Origin: Roseobacter ponti
GTDB taxonomy: Bacteria > Pseudomonadota > Alphaproteobacteria > Rhodobacterales > Rhodobacteraceae
Assembly: GCF_012932215.1 (NCBI RefSeq)
Contig: NZ_CP048788.1
Location: 1,860,001 to 1,924,000, forward strand
Length of the DNA: 64,000 nt
Direction of reading: 5' to 3'
Shown here: in pieces, positions 10,075 to 19,598 of the stretch
Position numbering within the stretch: position 1 is the first letter of the stretch
Layout of the letters: each line of letters starts with the position of its first letter
Made by a program: the position numbers and the translations under genes
Notes under the pieces: generated by a model
Databases searched by the model: none
Told to the model about the DNA's origin: nothing
Seen by the model: the letters and a program-made list of their open reading frames with translations, nothing else

Positions 10075-10923
10075 ATGGCAGAAGAAAACGCAGATCAGAA
10101 AGCGTTCTGGGAGAACTGGGCGGATCACTGGGTCAACTCTCAGGCTGACCTCGACGGGCTGATGGCACCGGTTCTTGACCGGGTATTTAGTCGTGCTGAC
10201 CTGAGGCCCGGTCAGAGGGTTCTGGACATCGGCTGCGGTGCCGGCACCAGCACACAGCTTGCTGCAGAGGCCGTGGCGCCGGGTGGTCATGTGACCGGCG
10301 CGGATATCTCAGCGCCCATGCTGGCGCAGGCGCGCAAATCCACGGCCGGCCTTACCGGGCTGGCTTTCATCGCCGCAGATGTGGCGGACCATGATTTCGG
10401 CCCGCCCGGGTTTGACCGGGTTATCTCGCGGTTTGGTGTTATGTTTTTCGCCGATCCGCAGGCGGCTTTCTGTAATATCGCACGGGCGATGAAACCCGGT
10501 GCACGGCTCTCCATGGCCTGCTGGTCCGGGCTGGAACGCAATCCGTGGTTCCGGGTGCCGATGATTGCCGCCAAAGAGCGCCTTGGCGCGCCGCCGCCGC
10601 TGCACGCGGATGCGCCTGGTCCGCTTGCTTTTCGCGATATCAACCGCGTCACGAGCATCCTGCACAGTGCGGGGTTTTCGGATATCGAGGGTCAGGCCGA
10701 CGCGCTGATGCTGACCCCTCCCGGGGATCTGATCCACTTGGCCGGCCACGCCGCAAGGATCGGTCCGGCATCGCGGACGCTGGAGTATTTCGAGGCCGAC
10801 CAGGCCGATGTTAACGCCATCGTTCAGCAGGTCGCAGGCGCATTTGAAGAGTATATGACGCCGGACGGTGCGCGTGTGCCAGCCGAGATAAATTTCTTTA
10901 CAGCGACCGCGCCGCAGCGCTGA
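10075..10923 (+). CDS. Class I SAM-dependent methyltransferase
   Basis: 282 residues. The Rossmann methyltransferase domain (about 30-150) has motif I VLDIGCGAGTSTQLA, motif II ending in GADIS, and a post-motif region FDRVISRFGVMFFADP, as in UbiE/COQ5-like small-molecule methyltransferases. The substrate cannot be told from sequence. AGGAGG stands 7 nt before the ATG. It follows the corrinoid activator by 57 bp in the same direction, so co-transcription is plausible, but the fold itself is a SAM enzyme with no sign of corrinoid use. Confidence 0.8.
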   Translation: MAEENADQKAFWENWADHWVNSQADLDGLMAPVLDRVFSRADLRPGQRVLDIGCGAGTSTQLAAEAVAPGGHVTGADISAPMLAQARKSTAGLTGLAFIAADVADHDFGPPGFDRVISRFGVMFFADPQAAFCNIARAMKPGARLSMACWSGLERNPWFRVPMIAAKERLGAPPPLHADAPGPLAFRDINRVTSILHSAGFSDIEGQADALMLTPPGDLIHLAGHAARIGPASRTLEYFEADQADVNAIVQQVAGAFEEYMTPDGARVPAEINFFTATAPQR

Positions 10924-10969
10924 GCAGCCTTGACGGCCCCGCTGCCAGACCTTATTCCGCTGACAGCGC

Positions 10970-11043
10970 GCGGGTATGGTGAAAAGGTATCACGGCAGCT
11001 TCCCAAGCTTTAGTTACGGGTTCGATTCCCGTTACCCGCTCCA
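10970..11043 (+). tRNA. tRNA-Gly (anticodon CCC)
   Basis: A full cloverleaf can be drawn: acceptor stem GCGGGTA/TACCCGC, D stem GTGA/TCAC with GG in the loop, anticodon loop TTCCCAA (anticodon CCC), T arm ACGGG-TTCGATT-CCCGT, and an encoded TCCA end. The anticodon stem GCAGC/GCTTT contains a C-U mismatch at the second pair and a terminal G-U pair, which is unusual. It stands alone, 46 bp after a methyltransferase gene and next to an accessory-looking cluster. Confidence 0.92.
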
Positions 11044-11106
11044 TCTCAGGCCGGAAGCCCCCGAACGGGTGTCTCCCGGCGCTGCGCCCTGCACCAGCGA
11101 ACGTAA

Positions 11107-11715
11107 TCAGTCGCCCGTGTTCAACAGGTTGCCGAATGGCGTGGTGGTGGATGTGGTGTATCCTCTTCTCACAAAGCAACCACCATTTCCCTGTCCGCTG
11201 GATTTGCACTGTGCAATTGTCCCTTCTACGCAACTGTCAATCGAGACGTTGAAGACTGCCGTGCATCTGAGCCTGCTCTTATAGGGATCGGAGAGATGGC
11301 AGGGCGAGGGCCAGCCAGACCTTTTGCATTCTGCTCTCGTTGCCGGAAACTGGCATCCACGGGTGCCGCCGATCTGGTTGGCGAACCGGCCCTCGCAGGC
11401 CTTTATCAAAGCCCGCTGCTGGTCGAAACCGACCGTGGCGTAATTAAACAGGGAAATTTCCTCTTCCGTGGTCTCGGGCGGGAGGACGGCCTTCCTTTCA
11501 TTGATCCCGGATATCGCATTGCTGAGAGACCCGGAACTATTGATAACTGTCACGTTCGGATCAGACTTATCCACATCTGCTACAAGCACCGTGGGATTCT
11601 CGTTGGCTGCCTTGATCGCGGCATTTCCGGGCGCTTTCAGACACCCGCTCAACGCCAGCGACGCTGTGCACAGAAGGGCAAGTGTGGCGGTGCGGTGGCA
11701 GATTTTTCCGAACAT
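11107..11715 (-). CDS. Cysteine-rich lipoprotein of unknown function
   Basis: 202 residues from the ATG at 11715, chosen because AAAGGA lies 8 nt upstream; a TTG nine codons earlier is an alternative. A lipoprotein signal with lipobox LSGC is at about residues 20-23. The middle part is Ser/Asn/Val-rich. The C-terminal 100 residues hold eight cysteines (CEGRF, GCQF, ECKRSG, PCHL, RCTAV, SCVEG, QCKSSG, GCFV), an even number that would suit a disulfide-bonded periplasmic or surface domain. I do not recognise the family. It follows the beta-barrel gene by 23 bp and is likely its operon partner. Confidence 0.7.
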   Translation of the reverse strand: MFGKICHRTATLALLCTASLALSGCLKAPGNAAIKAANENPTVLVADVDKSDPNVTVINSSGSLSNAISGINERKAVLPPETTEEEISLFNYATVGFDQQRALIKACEGRFANQIGGTRGCQFPATRAECKRSGWPSPCHLSDPYKSRLRCTAVFNVSIDSCVEGTIAQCKSSGQGNGGCFVRRGYTTSTTTPFGNLLNTGD

Positions 11716-11738
11716 GGGTAATATCCTTTTCTGCGTGA

Positions 11739-12533
11739 TCAAAAGTTCCGGGTGACAAATAAACTGAGGGACCTGCGCGTTTGCTCGCTCGGGGTCAAAC
11801 CGTAGCTGGCGCTGAAACCGAATTCATAGGGCGCCTCGAAGTACGGTATATACGTATAGCCCCCGATCAGGTCGACAGAATCCCCGTCCGAGGGGTCGGC
11901 ATCATCGCGGCTGCTGAAATTTGCGGCCAGCCCGACGGAGGCGACGCTGAGCAGGCCAACGCGGGAAACATAGCTGACAGAGGTGCCAAATGAATTGTTT
12001 GTGCCAGAGGTTTTTATGCCCTCAACCGTCGTACTGTAGCGTGTCGTTTCAAGTGTGCCGGTCAGCACAAATCCGGAGTTGGCGGTAACCGGAATGGCCT
12101 GCAGCAGCCCGACCCCGAAAGAATAGCTGTCGGACCTGACGCCGATAATGGGATCAAATCCGCGATCCACGTCCCCCTGTGACCGCCCCACGCCGATACT
12201 GAGGGAACCGGAAAGACCGTTGTCATTAAGCGGACGGCCGTAGCTGTACCCCAGATCAAACGAGCTTGTATCGCCCATCTCACTGCGGGTGCCGTCAATA
12301 AAGTCGCCGTTCGCGTAGTTCAGATAAAGCGAATGCGAGATGCCCTGATGGTTTGTGCTGGTAAACAGGAGCGAGCTGCCGAGCTGGTCGGTATCCTGAC
12401 CGGGCTCGCTCAGGCTCTGTCCGTCGATGCTCCAGGTAAGGGTGCGGTCAGGCGTTTCCTGCGCATTTGCGGCGGTGTATGTGAAAACCAGTATTACCGT
12501 TAAAAAAGTCTTGCGTGCCGTACGATGTTTCAT
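11739..12533 (-). CDS. Predicted outer-membrane beta-barrel protein
   Basis: 264 residues with a Sec signal peptide (about 1-24, ending TAANAQ). The rest is an alternation of Gly/Ser/Tyr-rich short strands such as SHSLYLNYANGDF, SGSLSIGVGRSQGD, SYSFGVGLL and EFGFSASYGL. It ends in a C-terminal Phe (LSLFVTRNF), the signature of BAM-inserted barrels. No specific family was recognised; a channel or surface function is only a guess. It sits upstream of the Cys-rich lipoprotein on the same strand. Confidence 0.7.
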   Translation of the reverse strand: MKHRTARKTFLTVILVFTYTAANAQETPDRTLTWSIDGQSLSEPGQDTDQLGSSLLFTSTNHQGISHSLYLNYANGDFIDGTRSEMGDTSSFDLGYSYGRPLNDNGLSGSLSIGVGRSQGDVDRGFDPIIGVRSDSYSFGVGLLQAIPVTANSGFVLTGTLETTRYSTTVEGIKTSGTNNSFGTSVSYVSRVGLLSVASVGLAANFSSRDDADPSDGDSVDLIGGYTYIPYFEAPYEFGFSASYGLTPSEQTRRSLSLFVTRNF

Positions 12534-12920
12534 AGTGAACTCCGGCGAAAATCTGCGCTCAGGATGATCAAAAAAAATTTGTCAGCCAACAAAAATACCC
12601 GGCAAAGGAGCGAAAAGTGCTGCTATTCTTGCAATTATAACACTAAATCAGAGGTATTTTCGCCATAATCTACTTCAGGGAGATTGAAATCTGAAAACGC
12701 AACTATCTCTGCGCGGGGCGTCAGAGCGCCTCACAGGCGCAGAAAAACCCGGGCGGACCTGCCCCGCCCGACAGGTGCCCGGCAAACGCACGATATGACC
12801 CTGCCCGCACGACAGCCACTGGAAAACCTCATGCTGACATCGTCTGTGCGCCACGGGCGGGACCACATAGCAGGGGTGGTTCAGCCTCGTGACAACGGCA
12901 GCCGGAAGGCCCTCGGGACA
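12534..12920. other. Intergenic region between two barrel-like genes (387 bp)
   Basis: The first 130 bases are clearly A/T-richer than their surroundings and contain, on the minus strand, an exact TATAAT (complement of 12634-12639), a candidate -10 for the 11739-12533 gene but without a convincing -35. The remainder is GC-rich with no gene, terminator or long repeat that I can support. Confidence 0.5.
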
Positions 12921-13361
12921 TCAATCCAGCGCGAAAGTCAGCCCGACGGCCAGCACCGCATCAGTGGTCTGGCCATTTCCCGGAATAAGCTGCGCAAAGA
13001 CATTGCCGTAACGCCCCTGCAGACCGGCGAGCGGGACGACATCCCCGATCGAGACGTCAAACCGGTCGCCGTCACCCGGGTACAGCGCGAGGGCGCCAAA
13101 GACACCAAGCGCCCAGTTCTGCCCTTCCCAGATGTCATAACCGACGGCCGCGAGCGCGCCGACTTCCTCGTAGCTGTTGTAATAGACGCCGATGCTGTAA
13201 TCGAGTTTACGCTCCCAGGTCAGGAAGATGCCCGGGTTGAATTCCTGAAACTCTTGGGTGGCATCGAAATGCTCTGAGCCCAGCAGGATCGACACCCGGT
13301 CCGGTCCTGCCAGCGCAGCAGACGGAAGCAGAAGCATTAAAAGCAGGGCGACAAGTCTCAT
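12921..13361 (-). CDS. Small secreted beta-rich protein, probable outer-membrane barrel
   Basis: 146 residues from the ATG at 13361 (AAGGA 8 nt upstream); an upstream in-frame start would disrupt the signal peptide. The signal peptide is MRLVALLLMLLLPSAALAG. The mature part has alternating strands: VSILLGSEHF, GIFLTWERKL, YSIGVYYNSY, WALGVFGALALYPG and NVFAQLIPGNG. It ends in AVLAVGLTFALD. The strand pattern suggests an 8-strand barrel or lipocalin-like protein; the family was not recognised. It shares strand and theme with the lipoprotein/barrel pair beyond the 387-bp gap. Confidence 0.65.
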   Translation of the reverse strand: MRLVALLLMLLLPSAALAGPDRVSILLGSEHFDATQEFQEFNPGIFLTWERKLDYSIGVYYNSYEEVGALAAVGYDIWEGQNWALGVFGALALYPGDGDRFDVSIGDVVPLAGLQGRYGNVFAQLIPGNGQTTDAVLAVGLTFALD

Positions 13362-13444
13362 CAGGCGGATCCTTCTGATCACATAGGAATCGCACATCAG
13401 TGTGCGTCTGCCCTTATCCTTGCTAATTCTGGTTAAAATGCGAC

Positions 13445-15064
13445 TTACGACAGAAGGATGTCACCATATTGATCGCGTAAGTTGCGTTTGAGCACCTTTC
13501 CGGTGGCATTACGCGGCAGGACATCGGTGAAAACCACGCTATCGGGCACCTGCCAGCGCGCGATTTTACCCTCAAAAACCGAAAGGATTTCCTCCGCCGA
13601 TGGATCTGCCCCCTCCGCTTTCACAGCGATCAGAACGGGGCGCTCATCCCACTTCTCGTGCCTCGCGCCAATGACAGCCGCATCTGCCAGGTCCGGATGG
13701 GCGATGGCGATGTTTTCAAGCTCAACCGAACTGATCCACTCGCCGCCCGACTTGATGATGTCCTTTGCGCGGTCGCAGATCACCACGTATCCGTCCGGAT
13801 CCAGTGTCGCGATATCGCCGGTGTTGAACCATCCGCCCTGCAGTGTTTCCCCGGCAGACATATGCATATAGGCCTTGAGCACACAGGGGCCGCGCACCAG
13901 CAGTTCACCTTGTGTTTTGCCGTCATGCGGCAGCGGCGTGCCATCGGCCTGCGCGATCTTCAGTTCCATGCCCCAGACCGGACGGCCCTGGTTTTCGCGC
14001 AGCAGATGCAGGTCCGCTTCCGGCAGGTTCAGGTGTTTGGCCAGAGGCTGGTTCACGGTGCCGATGGGTGACATCTCTGTCATGCCCCAGGCGTGGCGTG
14101 TCTCCACGCCGTAGCGCTCGCGAAAAGCTTTAATCATCGAGGGCGGACAGGCCGACCCGCCCACCGCCGTTTTCCGCAGGCTTTTAAGTTCAGTCCCGGC
14201 TTTCTCCGCCTCGCGCAGAAGCCCGAGCCAGATCGTCGGCACGCCACAGGCAATCGTCACGCCATATCCGTCGATAAGCCCGATCAGCGACTGTCCGTCG
14301 AGACCGGGGCCCGGCAACACCATGCGCGCACCCACCATGGCGCAGGCATAGGGCGTGCCCCAGGCATTGACGTGAAACATCGGCACTACAGGCAGCAGCA
14401 CATCCATCGCGGAGATGCCGATGCTGTCCGGCAGACTGGCCGTCATGCTGTGCAGGACAGTGGAGCGGTGCGAGAAGAGAACCCCCTTGGGGTTTCCGGT
14501 CGTTCCTGAAGTATAACAAAGGCTTGATGCCAGTTCTTCATTCAGATCAGGCCAGTCATATTGCGCGTTCCCCTCTGCCAGAAGAGCGTCATAGGCGATG
14601 ATCCCTGGCAACGTTTCTTCTGCGCCGCCGGTCTCCGCTTCGAGCAGGACAATGTGCTTCACCGTGGTGAGCTGTTCACGGATCGCGGCAATGAGTGGCA
14701 CAAAGGTGCTGTCGATGAAGACGACCTCATCCTCGGCATGGTTCATGATGTAGACAAGCTGTTCGGGAAAGAGCCTCGGATTGATCGTATGGCAGACGTA
14801 CCCGCCGCCTGAGGTGCCGAAATAGATCTCCAGATGACGCCGGTTGTTCCAGGCAATGGTGGCACAGCGCGCACTTTCTGACAGCTCCAGACGTTCCAGC
14901 GCCGAGGCCAGCCGGCGGGCATTTCCTTCGACCTGCCCCCAGGTTGTGCTTTCGGTGCCGCCGGAGGTGTTTACCGACACGATCTCCGCGTCGCTGTGAT
15001 ACCGGGCTGCATGCGCGACCAGTGAAGAGATCAGCAATGGGGCGTGCATCATCTGTCCGAGCAT
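13445..15064 (-). CDS. dmdB: Acyl-CoA ligase, DmdB-like (3-methylmercaptopropionate-CoA ligase)
   Basis: 539 residues of the AMP-forming synthetase superfamily. The P-loop is CYTSGTTGNPKGVLFSHRS (about 184-202), followed by the GMTEMSP motif, the GWFNTGDIATLDPDGY hinge region, and a C-terminal PRNATGKVLKR with the catalytic Lys. The length and the MLGQMM N-terminus match what I recall of Roseobacter DmdB, which makes MMPA-CoA in DMSP demethylation, but medium-chain fatty-acid CoA ligases are close relatives. No dmdA, dmdC or dmdD is nearby, so the substrate remains inference. It is divergent from a thioesterase across about 125 bp. Confidence 0.75.
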   Translation of the reverse strand: MLGQMMHAPLLISSLVAHAARYHSDAEIVSVNTSGGTESTTWGQVEGNARRLASALERLELSESARCATIAWNNRRHLEIYFGTSGGGYVCHTINPRLFPEQLVYIMNHAEDEVVFIDSTFVPLIAAIREQLTTVKHIVLLEAETGGAEETLPGIIAYDALLAEGNAQYDWPDLNEELASSLCYTSGTTGNPKGVLFSHRSTVLHSMTASLPDSIGISAMDVLLPVVPMFHVNAWGTPYACAMVGARMVLPGPGLDGQSLIGLIDGYGVTIACGVPTIWLGLLREAEKAGTELKSLRKTAVGGSACPPSMIKAFRERYGVETRHAWGMTEMSPIGTVNQPLAKHLNLPEADLHLLRENQGRPVWGMELKIAQADGTPLPHDGKTQGELLVRGPCVLKAYMHMSAGETLQGGWFNTGDIATLDPDGYVVICDRAKDIIKSGGEWISSVELENIAIAHPDLADAAVIGARHEKWDERPVLIAVKAEGADPSAEEILSVFEGKIARWQVPDSVVFTDVLPRNATGKVLKRNLRDQYGDILLS

Positions 15065-15188
15065 CAGTTATCTCTCCGGTTTTGTCCCCGCCGGCACGGG
15101 GCCGGGCAGCATTCCGCGCCAGCCTGCCCTGAGCCCTGCTGCCATGCAAGTCTTTGCATCCGGGAGGCTTCACGGTACATGCTGGCCT

Positions 15189-15671
15189 ATGACCCTGCCC
15201 TACCACACCCCGCTCAGCCCGGTTCAGCAGAAGAGGCTGGGTATCGATCCGCCCGCGCCCTTGGCGATGGCCGATACGGTCCGGTTTTCCGAACTCGACG
15301 TGCTGCGTCACGTCAACAATGCGGTCTATATGAACTGGTTTGAGCGACTGCGAATCCGTTACACTCAGAACTGCGGGCTTTCCCGCTATACGGGTCGGGG
15401 CACAGACCCGCGCATTGTGATCCGCTCGGGTAGCATCCATTACCGCGAGGAAATGCGCATGGATGAGGATTATGTGGTCACCTGCGGCTGCACGGCTTTT
15501 CGCAACACGTCATTCTCACTGCATCAGGAGCTCTGGTCGGATCGGCGGCTGCGCGCGACCTTCGACTGTGTGCTCGTGCTGCTGAACCACAACGGCGAGG
15601 GGCGTTTTACCATTCCGGATCACGTGCGCCGCCATTTTGTCGAGGCGGACGGCGCCTGTGCCGAAAACTGA
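15189..15671 (+). CDS. 4HBT hotdog-fold acyl-CoA thioesterase
   Basis: About 160 residues from the ATG at 15189. The start is uncertain, because the GGGAGG at 15162-15167 is 21 nt away and a further in-frame ATG exists at 15144. The hotdog fold is shown by RFSELDVLRHVNNAVYMNWFERLRI, where the Asp and Asn/His region resembles the 4-hydroxybenzoyl-CoA thioesterase catalytic segment. The family cleaves acyl-CoA thioesters in the cytosol. It is divergent from the DmdB-like ligase, so a shared acyl-CoA substrate is possible but unproven. It converges on pgi with a 19-bp gap. Confidence 0.8.
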   Translation: MTLPYHTPLSPVQQKRLGIDPPAPLAMADTVRFSELDVLRHVNNAVYMNWFERLRIRYTQNCGLSRYTGRGTDPRIVIRSGSIHYREEMRMDEDYVVTCGCTAFRNTSFSLHQELWSDRRLRATFDCVLVLLNHNGEGRFTIPDHVRRHFVEADGACAEN

Positions 15672-15690
15672 CGGCCTGCCCGGCCCGGCT

Positions 15691-17298
15691 CTATGCCGGG
15701 TCCCGGTTCCGGTGGATGAAGGCCACAAGACGGGCCGTAGAGCCGTCTTTGCCCTCTGCCGGTGCGGTGCCTTCGACGACCGGCTGCAGCGAGGTGGCAA
15801 GCTCCTTGCCCAGTTCCACGCCCCACTGATCAAACGAGTTGATGCCAAGGATCACGCCTTCGACAAAGACGCGGTGCTCATAGAGCGCAACGATCTGCCC
15901 CAGCGTAAAAGGATCGAGCAGCGGATAGCTCAGCGTCACAGAGGGTCGGTTGCCCTCAAAGACCCGGTGCTGGGCCTGGCGTTCGAGCTCGTCACCGGTG
16001 AAACCTTTCGTGCGCATCTTTTCGCGGGCCTCGTCTGCAGAGCGGCCTCGCATCAGCGCTTCTGACTGTGCCAGGCAGTTGGCGATCAGCAGCTGATGAT
16101 GATGTGCCAGGTCCGGTTCGTGCCCGTTGGCCGCGATCATAAATTCGCAGGGGATCACCCGCGTGCCCTGATGAATAAGCTGATAGAAAGCATGCTGCCC
16201 GTTGGTGCCCGCGGCCCCCCAGACGACCGGTCCGCTGTCCACCAGCACCGGCGTGCCATCCATCTGAACGCGCTTGCCGTTTGATTCCATCTCAAGCTGC
16301 TGGAAATAATCAGGCAGCTTCTTCAGGCGCTGGTCATAGGGCAGCACGGCCCGGCTTGCGTGCCCGCAGACCTGTGCATGCCAGATGCCGGTGAGTGCCA
16401 GCAGCACCGGCATGTTTTCCTCAAAGGCTGCGGCCCGGAAATGCCGGTCCATCGCCTGGCCGCCGCGCAGAAAGGCATCAAAGGCGTCAGGGCCGATGGC
16501 GATCATCACCGACAGCCCGATCGGCCCCCACATGGAATATCGTCCGCCAACCCAGTCCTCAAACCCGAAGACCCGCTCCGCAGGGATGCCGAAATCCGCC
16601 GTCAGATCATCGGCCGTGCTGAGAGCTGCGAACTGTGCTGCCGGGTCACCACCGTGATCCGTCATCCAGGCGCGGGCGGTGCGGGCGTTGGTCATTGTCT
16701 CAATAGTGGTGAAAGTTTTGGACGCCACAATGACAAGGGTGGTTTTCGCATCGAGCCCGCGCAGCGTGTCGGCGATATGCGCGCCGTCGACGTTCGAGAC
16801 GAAATGGCAGCGCGGCCCGTCATGGTAAGGCGATAGCGCCTCCACCGCCATCGCAGGCCCGAGATCTGACCCACCGATGCCGATGTTGACCACGTCGGTG
16901 ATTTTGCTGTTGCGTATCTCGCGGGCAAAGCCGCGCATGCGCTCCAGGGTCGCCAGAACGCCGGGCATGACATCCTCGCCCGCGACCATGACCGGACCAC
17001 CGTCAAGATTGCGCAACGCGGTATGCAGCACGGCGCGGCCTTCGGTGTCGTTGATCGCTTCGCCTGCGAACATCGCTTCACGTTTTTCAGCCACGCCTGC
17101 GGCACCGGCGAGGGCGATCAGCGCGTCGCGGATGCCTGCGACAATGCTGGTTTTTGAATAATCAAAGAGCATATCGCCGGTCTGGGTGCTGAACTCTTCG
17201 GCGCGTCCGGGGGTATCGAACAGCGAAAGAATACTGTGCTCGGATGCGTTCTGTGCCAGCGCCTCAAGCGCATTCCAGTGGTCTGTCAGGCTGCCCAA
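15691..17298 (-). CDS. pgi: Glucose-6-phosphate isomerase
   Basis: 535 residues. It interconverts glucose-6-P and fructose-6-P. Sugar-isomerase domains are visible: [31 protein letters not shown] (phosphate binding), [19 protein letters not shown] and [16 protein letters not shown] with the conserved Lys. It starts with TTG at 17298, supported by GGAGGAG 7 nt upstream, and overlaps the end of pgl by 13 bp. It is the third gene of zwf-pgl-pgi, so it probably feeds gluconeogenic hexose phosphate back to glucose-6-P for the oxidative route. Confidence 0.97.
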   Translation of the reverse strand: MGSLTDHWNALEALAQNASEHSILSLFDTPGRAEEFSTQTGDMLFDYSKTSIVAGIRDALIALAGAAGVAEKREAMFAGEAINDTEGRAVLHTALRNLDGGPVMVAGEDVMPGVLATLERMRGFAREIRNSKITDVVNIGIGGSDLGPAMAVEALSPYHDGPRCHFVSNVDGAHIADTLRGLDAKTTLVIVASKTFTTIETMTNARTARAWMTDHGGDPAAQFAALSTADDLTADFGIPAERVFGFEDWVGGRYSMWGPIGLSVMIAIGPDAFDAFLRGGQAMDRHFRAAAFEENMPVLLALTGIWHAQVCGHASRAVLPYDQRLKKLPDYFQQLEMESNGKRVQMDGTPVLVDSGPVVWGAAGTNGQHAFYQLIHQGTRVIPCEFMIAANGHEPDLAHHHQLLIANCLAQSEALMRGRSADEAREKMRTKGFTGDELERQAQHRVFEGNRPSVTLSYPLLDPFTLGQIVALYEHRVFVEGVILGINSFDQWGVELGKELATSLQPVVEGTAPAEGKDGSTARLVAFIHRNRDPA

Positions 17299-17957
17299 TG
17301 TACATCTCCTCCAGCGATCACAGCGCCGACCGGGGCTTCTTCCGGGGGCAGTGTCATGGCTTTTTCCAGTGCGGTGCGTTTATCGTCTCCGAAGATCACG
17401 AGGTGTTTTTCCATGGCACCATCAAGAACCGGTGCGCTGAGAGAAATCCGTGCCTCCGGCTGGTCTTCCGGGTGCACGGCACAAAGCATGGGCGCGTTTT
17501 TATCAAGCGCTGCGGAAAGCGTATCAGCGCCGGGAAAGAGCGACGCGGTGTGCATATCGGCCCCCATCCCCAGCAACAGGACGGACACAGGCAGCAGGTG
17601 TCCGAGCTCCTGCGACAGCACCGGTGCGGCCTCATCTGCGGTCATGCCCGCGCGGTAAAACGGCACGAATTCTGCCTTTGCCGCTGGACCGGTCAGCAGC
17701 CGCCGTTTAACGAGACCTGCATTCGAGCGTTCGTGATCTTCGGGCACCCAGCGTTCATCGGTCAGCATCACATGCACCCGGCTCCAGTCCAGCTCAACCG
17801 AACTCATCGCGTCGAACACAGGCCCCGGTGTGCTCCCGCCCGGGACCGCCAGGCTGGCCAGATCATGCTGTGCGAGGCACTTGCGCAGGCTGCCCGCGAG
17901 CATTTGAGCGATCTGCATGACCGCCATATCGCGGTCGGGATATTCGTGAAATGTCAT
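17286..17957 (-). CDS. pgl: 6-phosphogluconolactonase
   Basis: 223 residues, DevB/SOL type. It hydrolyses 6-phosphogluconolactone to 6-phosphogluconate. Family motifs are [15 protein letters not shown] near residues 38-52, [17 protein letters not shown] in the middle and [16 protein letters not shown] towards the C-terminus. It starts 2 bp after the zwf stop and overlaps pgi by 13 bp, so translation is likely coupled along the operon. Confidence 0.95.
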   Translation of the reverse strand: MTFHEYPDRDMAVMQIAQMLAGSLRKCLAQHDLASLAVPGGSTPGPVFDAMSSVELDWSRVHVMLTDERWVPEDHERSNAGLVKRRLLTGPAAKAEFVPFYRAGMTADEAAPVLSQELGHLLPVSVLLLGMGADMHTASLFPGADTLSAALDKNAPMLCAVHPEDQPEARISLSAPVLDGAMEKHLVIFGDDKRTALEKAMTLPPEEAPVGAVIAGGDVHWAA

Positions 17958-17959
17958 AG

Positions 17960-19423
17960 CTATACCTTTCGCCAGGCGCGGTGGTCACGCTTCATCATCT
18001 GCTCGGCGGCATCGGGGCCGTCACTATGGCTGTCGTATGGTTTAGGCACCTCGCCGCGCGCCTGCCAGCCCTCAATGATCGGGTCGGTCCAGGCCCAGGC
18101 CGCTTCGACCTCGTCACCGCGCATAAAGAGCGTCTGGTTGCCCCGGATCACATCCATGATCAGCCGTTCGTATGCATCTACGGTCTCCACATCGTCATGG
18201 CTCAGCGCGTCTGCAAAGGTCATATCCAGAGGCACATCAATCAGACGCATACCGCCGGGTCCCGGTTCCTTGATCGTAACCCCGAGCGTGATGCCCTCAT
18301 CCGGTTGCAGCCGGATCGAGAGCACATTGCGGTGCCGCCCTGCCTCATCGCCGAAGATCGAATGCGGGGTGTCTTTGAACACAATCGAGATCTCAGACGA
18401 ACGCCGGCTCATCCGTTTGCCGGTGCGCAGATAGAACGGCGTGCCGGCCCACCGCCAGTTGGCGATATGGCATTTCATCGCCAGAAAGCTTTCGGTTGAG
18501 GAGCGCGGGTTGCCCACCGCTGTGCGGTAATCGGGCTGGTTCTCCGCATCGCCGGGCTCTGCCTCGTACTGACCACGCACGATGTGATGCGGCTCAACGG
18601 GTTCCAGCGCACGGATGACTTTCAGCTTTTCGTCGCGCACGGCATCGGGGTCAAAGCGTGCCGGAGGCTCCATCGCGATAAGGCACAAAAGCTGCATCAG
18701 GTGGTTCTGCACCATATCGCGCATGGCACCGGATTTATCGTAATACTCGCCACGCCCGCCCACGCCCACCGTTTCGGCCACAGTGATCTGGATGTGATCG
18801 ACAAACTGGCTGTTCCAGAGTGGCTCAAAAAGCATATTGCCAAAGCGCACGGCCATCAGGTTCTGCACGGTCTCCTTGCCCAGATAGTGATCGATGCGGT
18901 AAATCTGATGTTCATCGAAATACTTTGCGAGGGTATTGTTCAGCTCTCTGGCGGTCGCAAGGTCCCGCCCGAATGGTTTTTCGACAACGATCCGTGCGTC
19001 ATCATCTGCCATTCCATAGCTTTGCAGGCGCTCCGCCAGATCTCCGAAAAGCGACGGCGCCACCGAGAAATAATAGGCTTCAATCCGGCCGGTGCCTGCC
19101 ATCAGCTTTTGCAGATCTTCCCAGCCGCCGGTGCCGCGCGCGTCAATCGCCACATAACGGATGCGCTCCAGAAAGGCGTCGAGCGTGCCGTCTTCGCATT
19201 CACGCCCGCCGCCGAACTCGCGGATCGCTTCGGCCGCCATCTGCTGGTATTCGTGGCTGGACATTTCGCTGCGCGCAGCGCCGATGACCCGCGCCTCAGA
19301 AGGCATCTGCCCGGTGCAGAACCGCCTGAAAAGACCCGGCAGAATCTTGCGGCGGGCCAGATCTCCGGTCCCCCCGAAAATAACAAGGTCGAAAGGATCG
19401 ACCGGAATGACACGCGAAACCAT
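17960..19423 (-). CDS. zwf: Glucose-6-phosphate 1-dehydrogenase
   Basis: 487 residues from the ATG at 19423; the longer open frame to 19729 adds about 100 residues without family features. It oxidises glucose-6-P to the lactone with NADP+ or NAD+. The coenzyme motif is VIFGGTGDLARRKILPGLF, with Gly-Thr where many homologues have Ala-Ser. The active-site segment RIDHYLGKETVQN carries the catalytic His and Lys. It is the first gene of zwf-pgl-pgi. Roseobacters mostly use Entner-Doudoroff, and this operon would supply 6-phosphogluconate; edd and eda are not in the window. Confidence 0.97.
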   Translation of the reverse strand: MVSRVIPVDPFDLVIFGGTGDLARRKILPGLFRRFCTGQMPSEARVIGAARSEMSSHEYQQMAAEAIREFGGGRECEDGTLDAFLERIRYVAIDARGTGGWEDLQKLMAGTGRIEAYYFSVAPSLFGDLAERLQSYGMADDDARIVVEKPFGRDLATARELNNTLAKYFDEHQIYRIDHYLGKETVQNLMAVRFGNMLFEPLWNSQFVDHIQITVAETVGVGGRGEYYDKSGAMRDMVQNHLMQLLCLIAMEPPARFDPDAVRDEKLKVIRALEPVEPHHIVRGQYEAEPGDAENQPDYRTAVGNPRSSTESFLAMKCHIANWRWAGTPFYLRTGKRMSRRSSEISIVFKDTPHSIFGDEAGRHRNVLSIRLQPDEGITLGVTIKEPGPGGMRLIDVPLDMTFADALSHDDVETVDAYERLIMDVIRGNQTLFMRGDEVEAAWAWTDPIIEGWQARGEVPKPYDSHSDGPDAAEQMMKRDHRAWRKV

Positions 19424-19598
19424 AGGTTTTATTCCCGATTTTACAGCTGCAAGGAGCCCTGGCCCTCTGTTAGCGCAAACATACTGATAAGCCAACCGAT
19501 CACAAGACCGTGCACATCTGTGGGCGGGTGTTTTCTTGCCTTTGCGCGGGTCCTGCGCCAAATGTATGCGCAATTCGACCCGAAGGATACCCGGACCC

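Noticed and set aside
12684-13277. 197-codon plus-strand open frame
   Set aside because: It is antisense to the small barrel gene (12921-13361), which has a signal peptide and a ribosome-binding site.
11044-13445. Integration-site repeat matching the tRNA-Gly 3' end, or an integrase, beside the accessory cluster
   Set aside because: I found no second copy of the tRNA end and no integrase, so mobility of the cluster remains only a suspicion.
15684-15700. CCCGGC/GCCGGG hairpin between the thioesterase and pgi stops
   Set aside because: No U-run on either strand; not a convincing intrinsic terminator.
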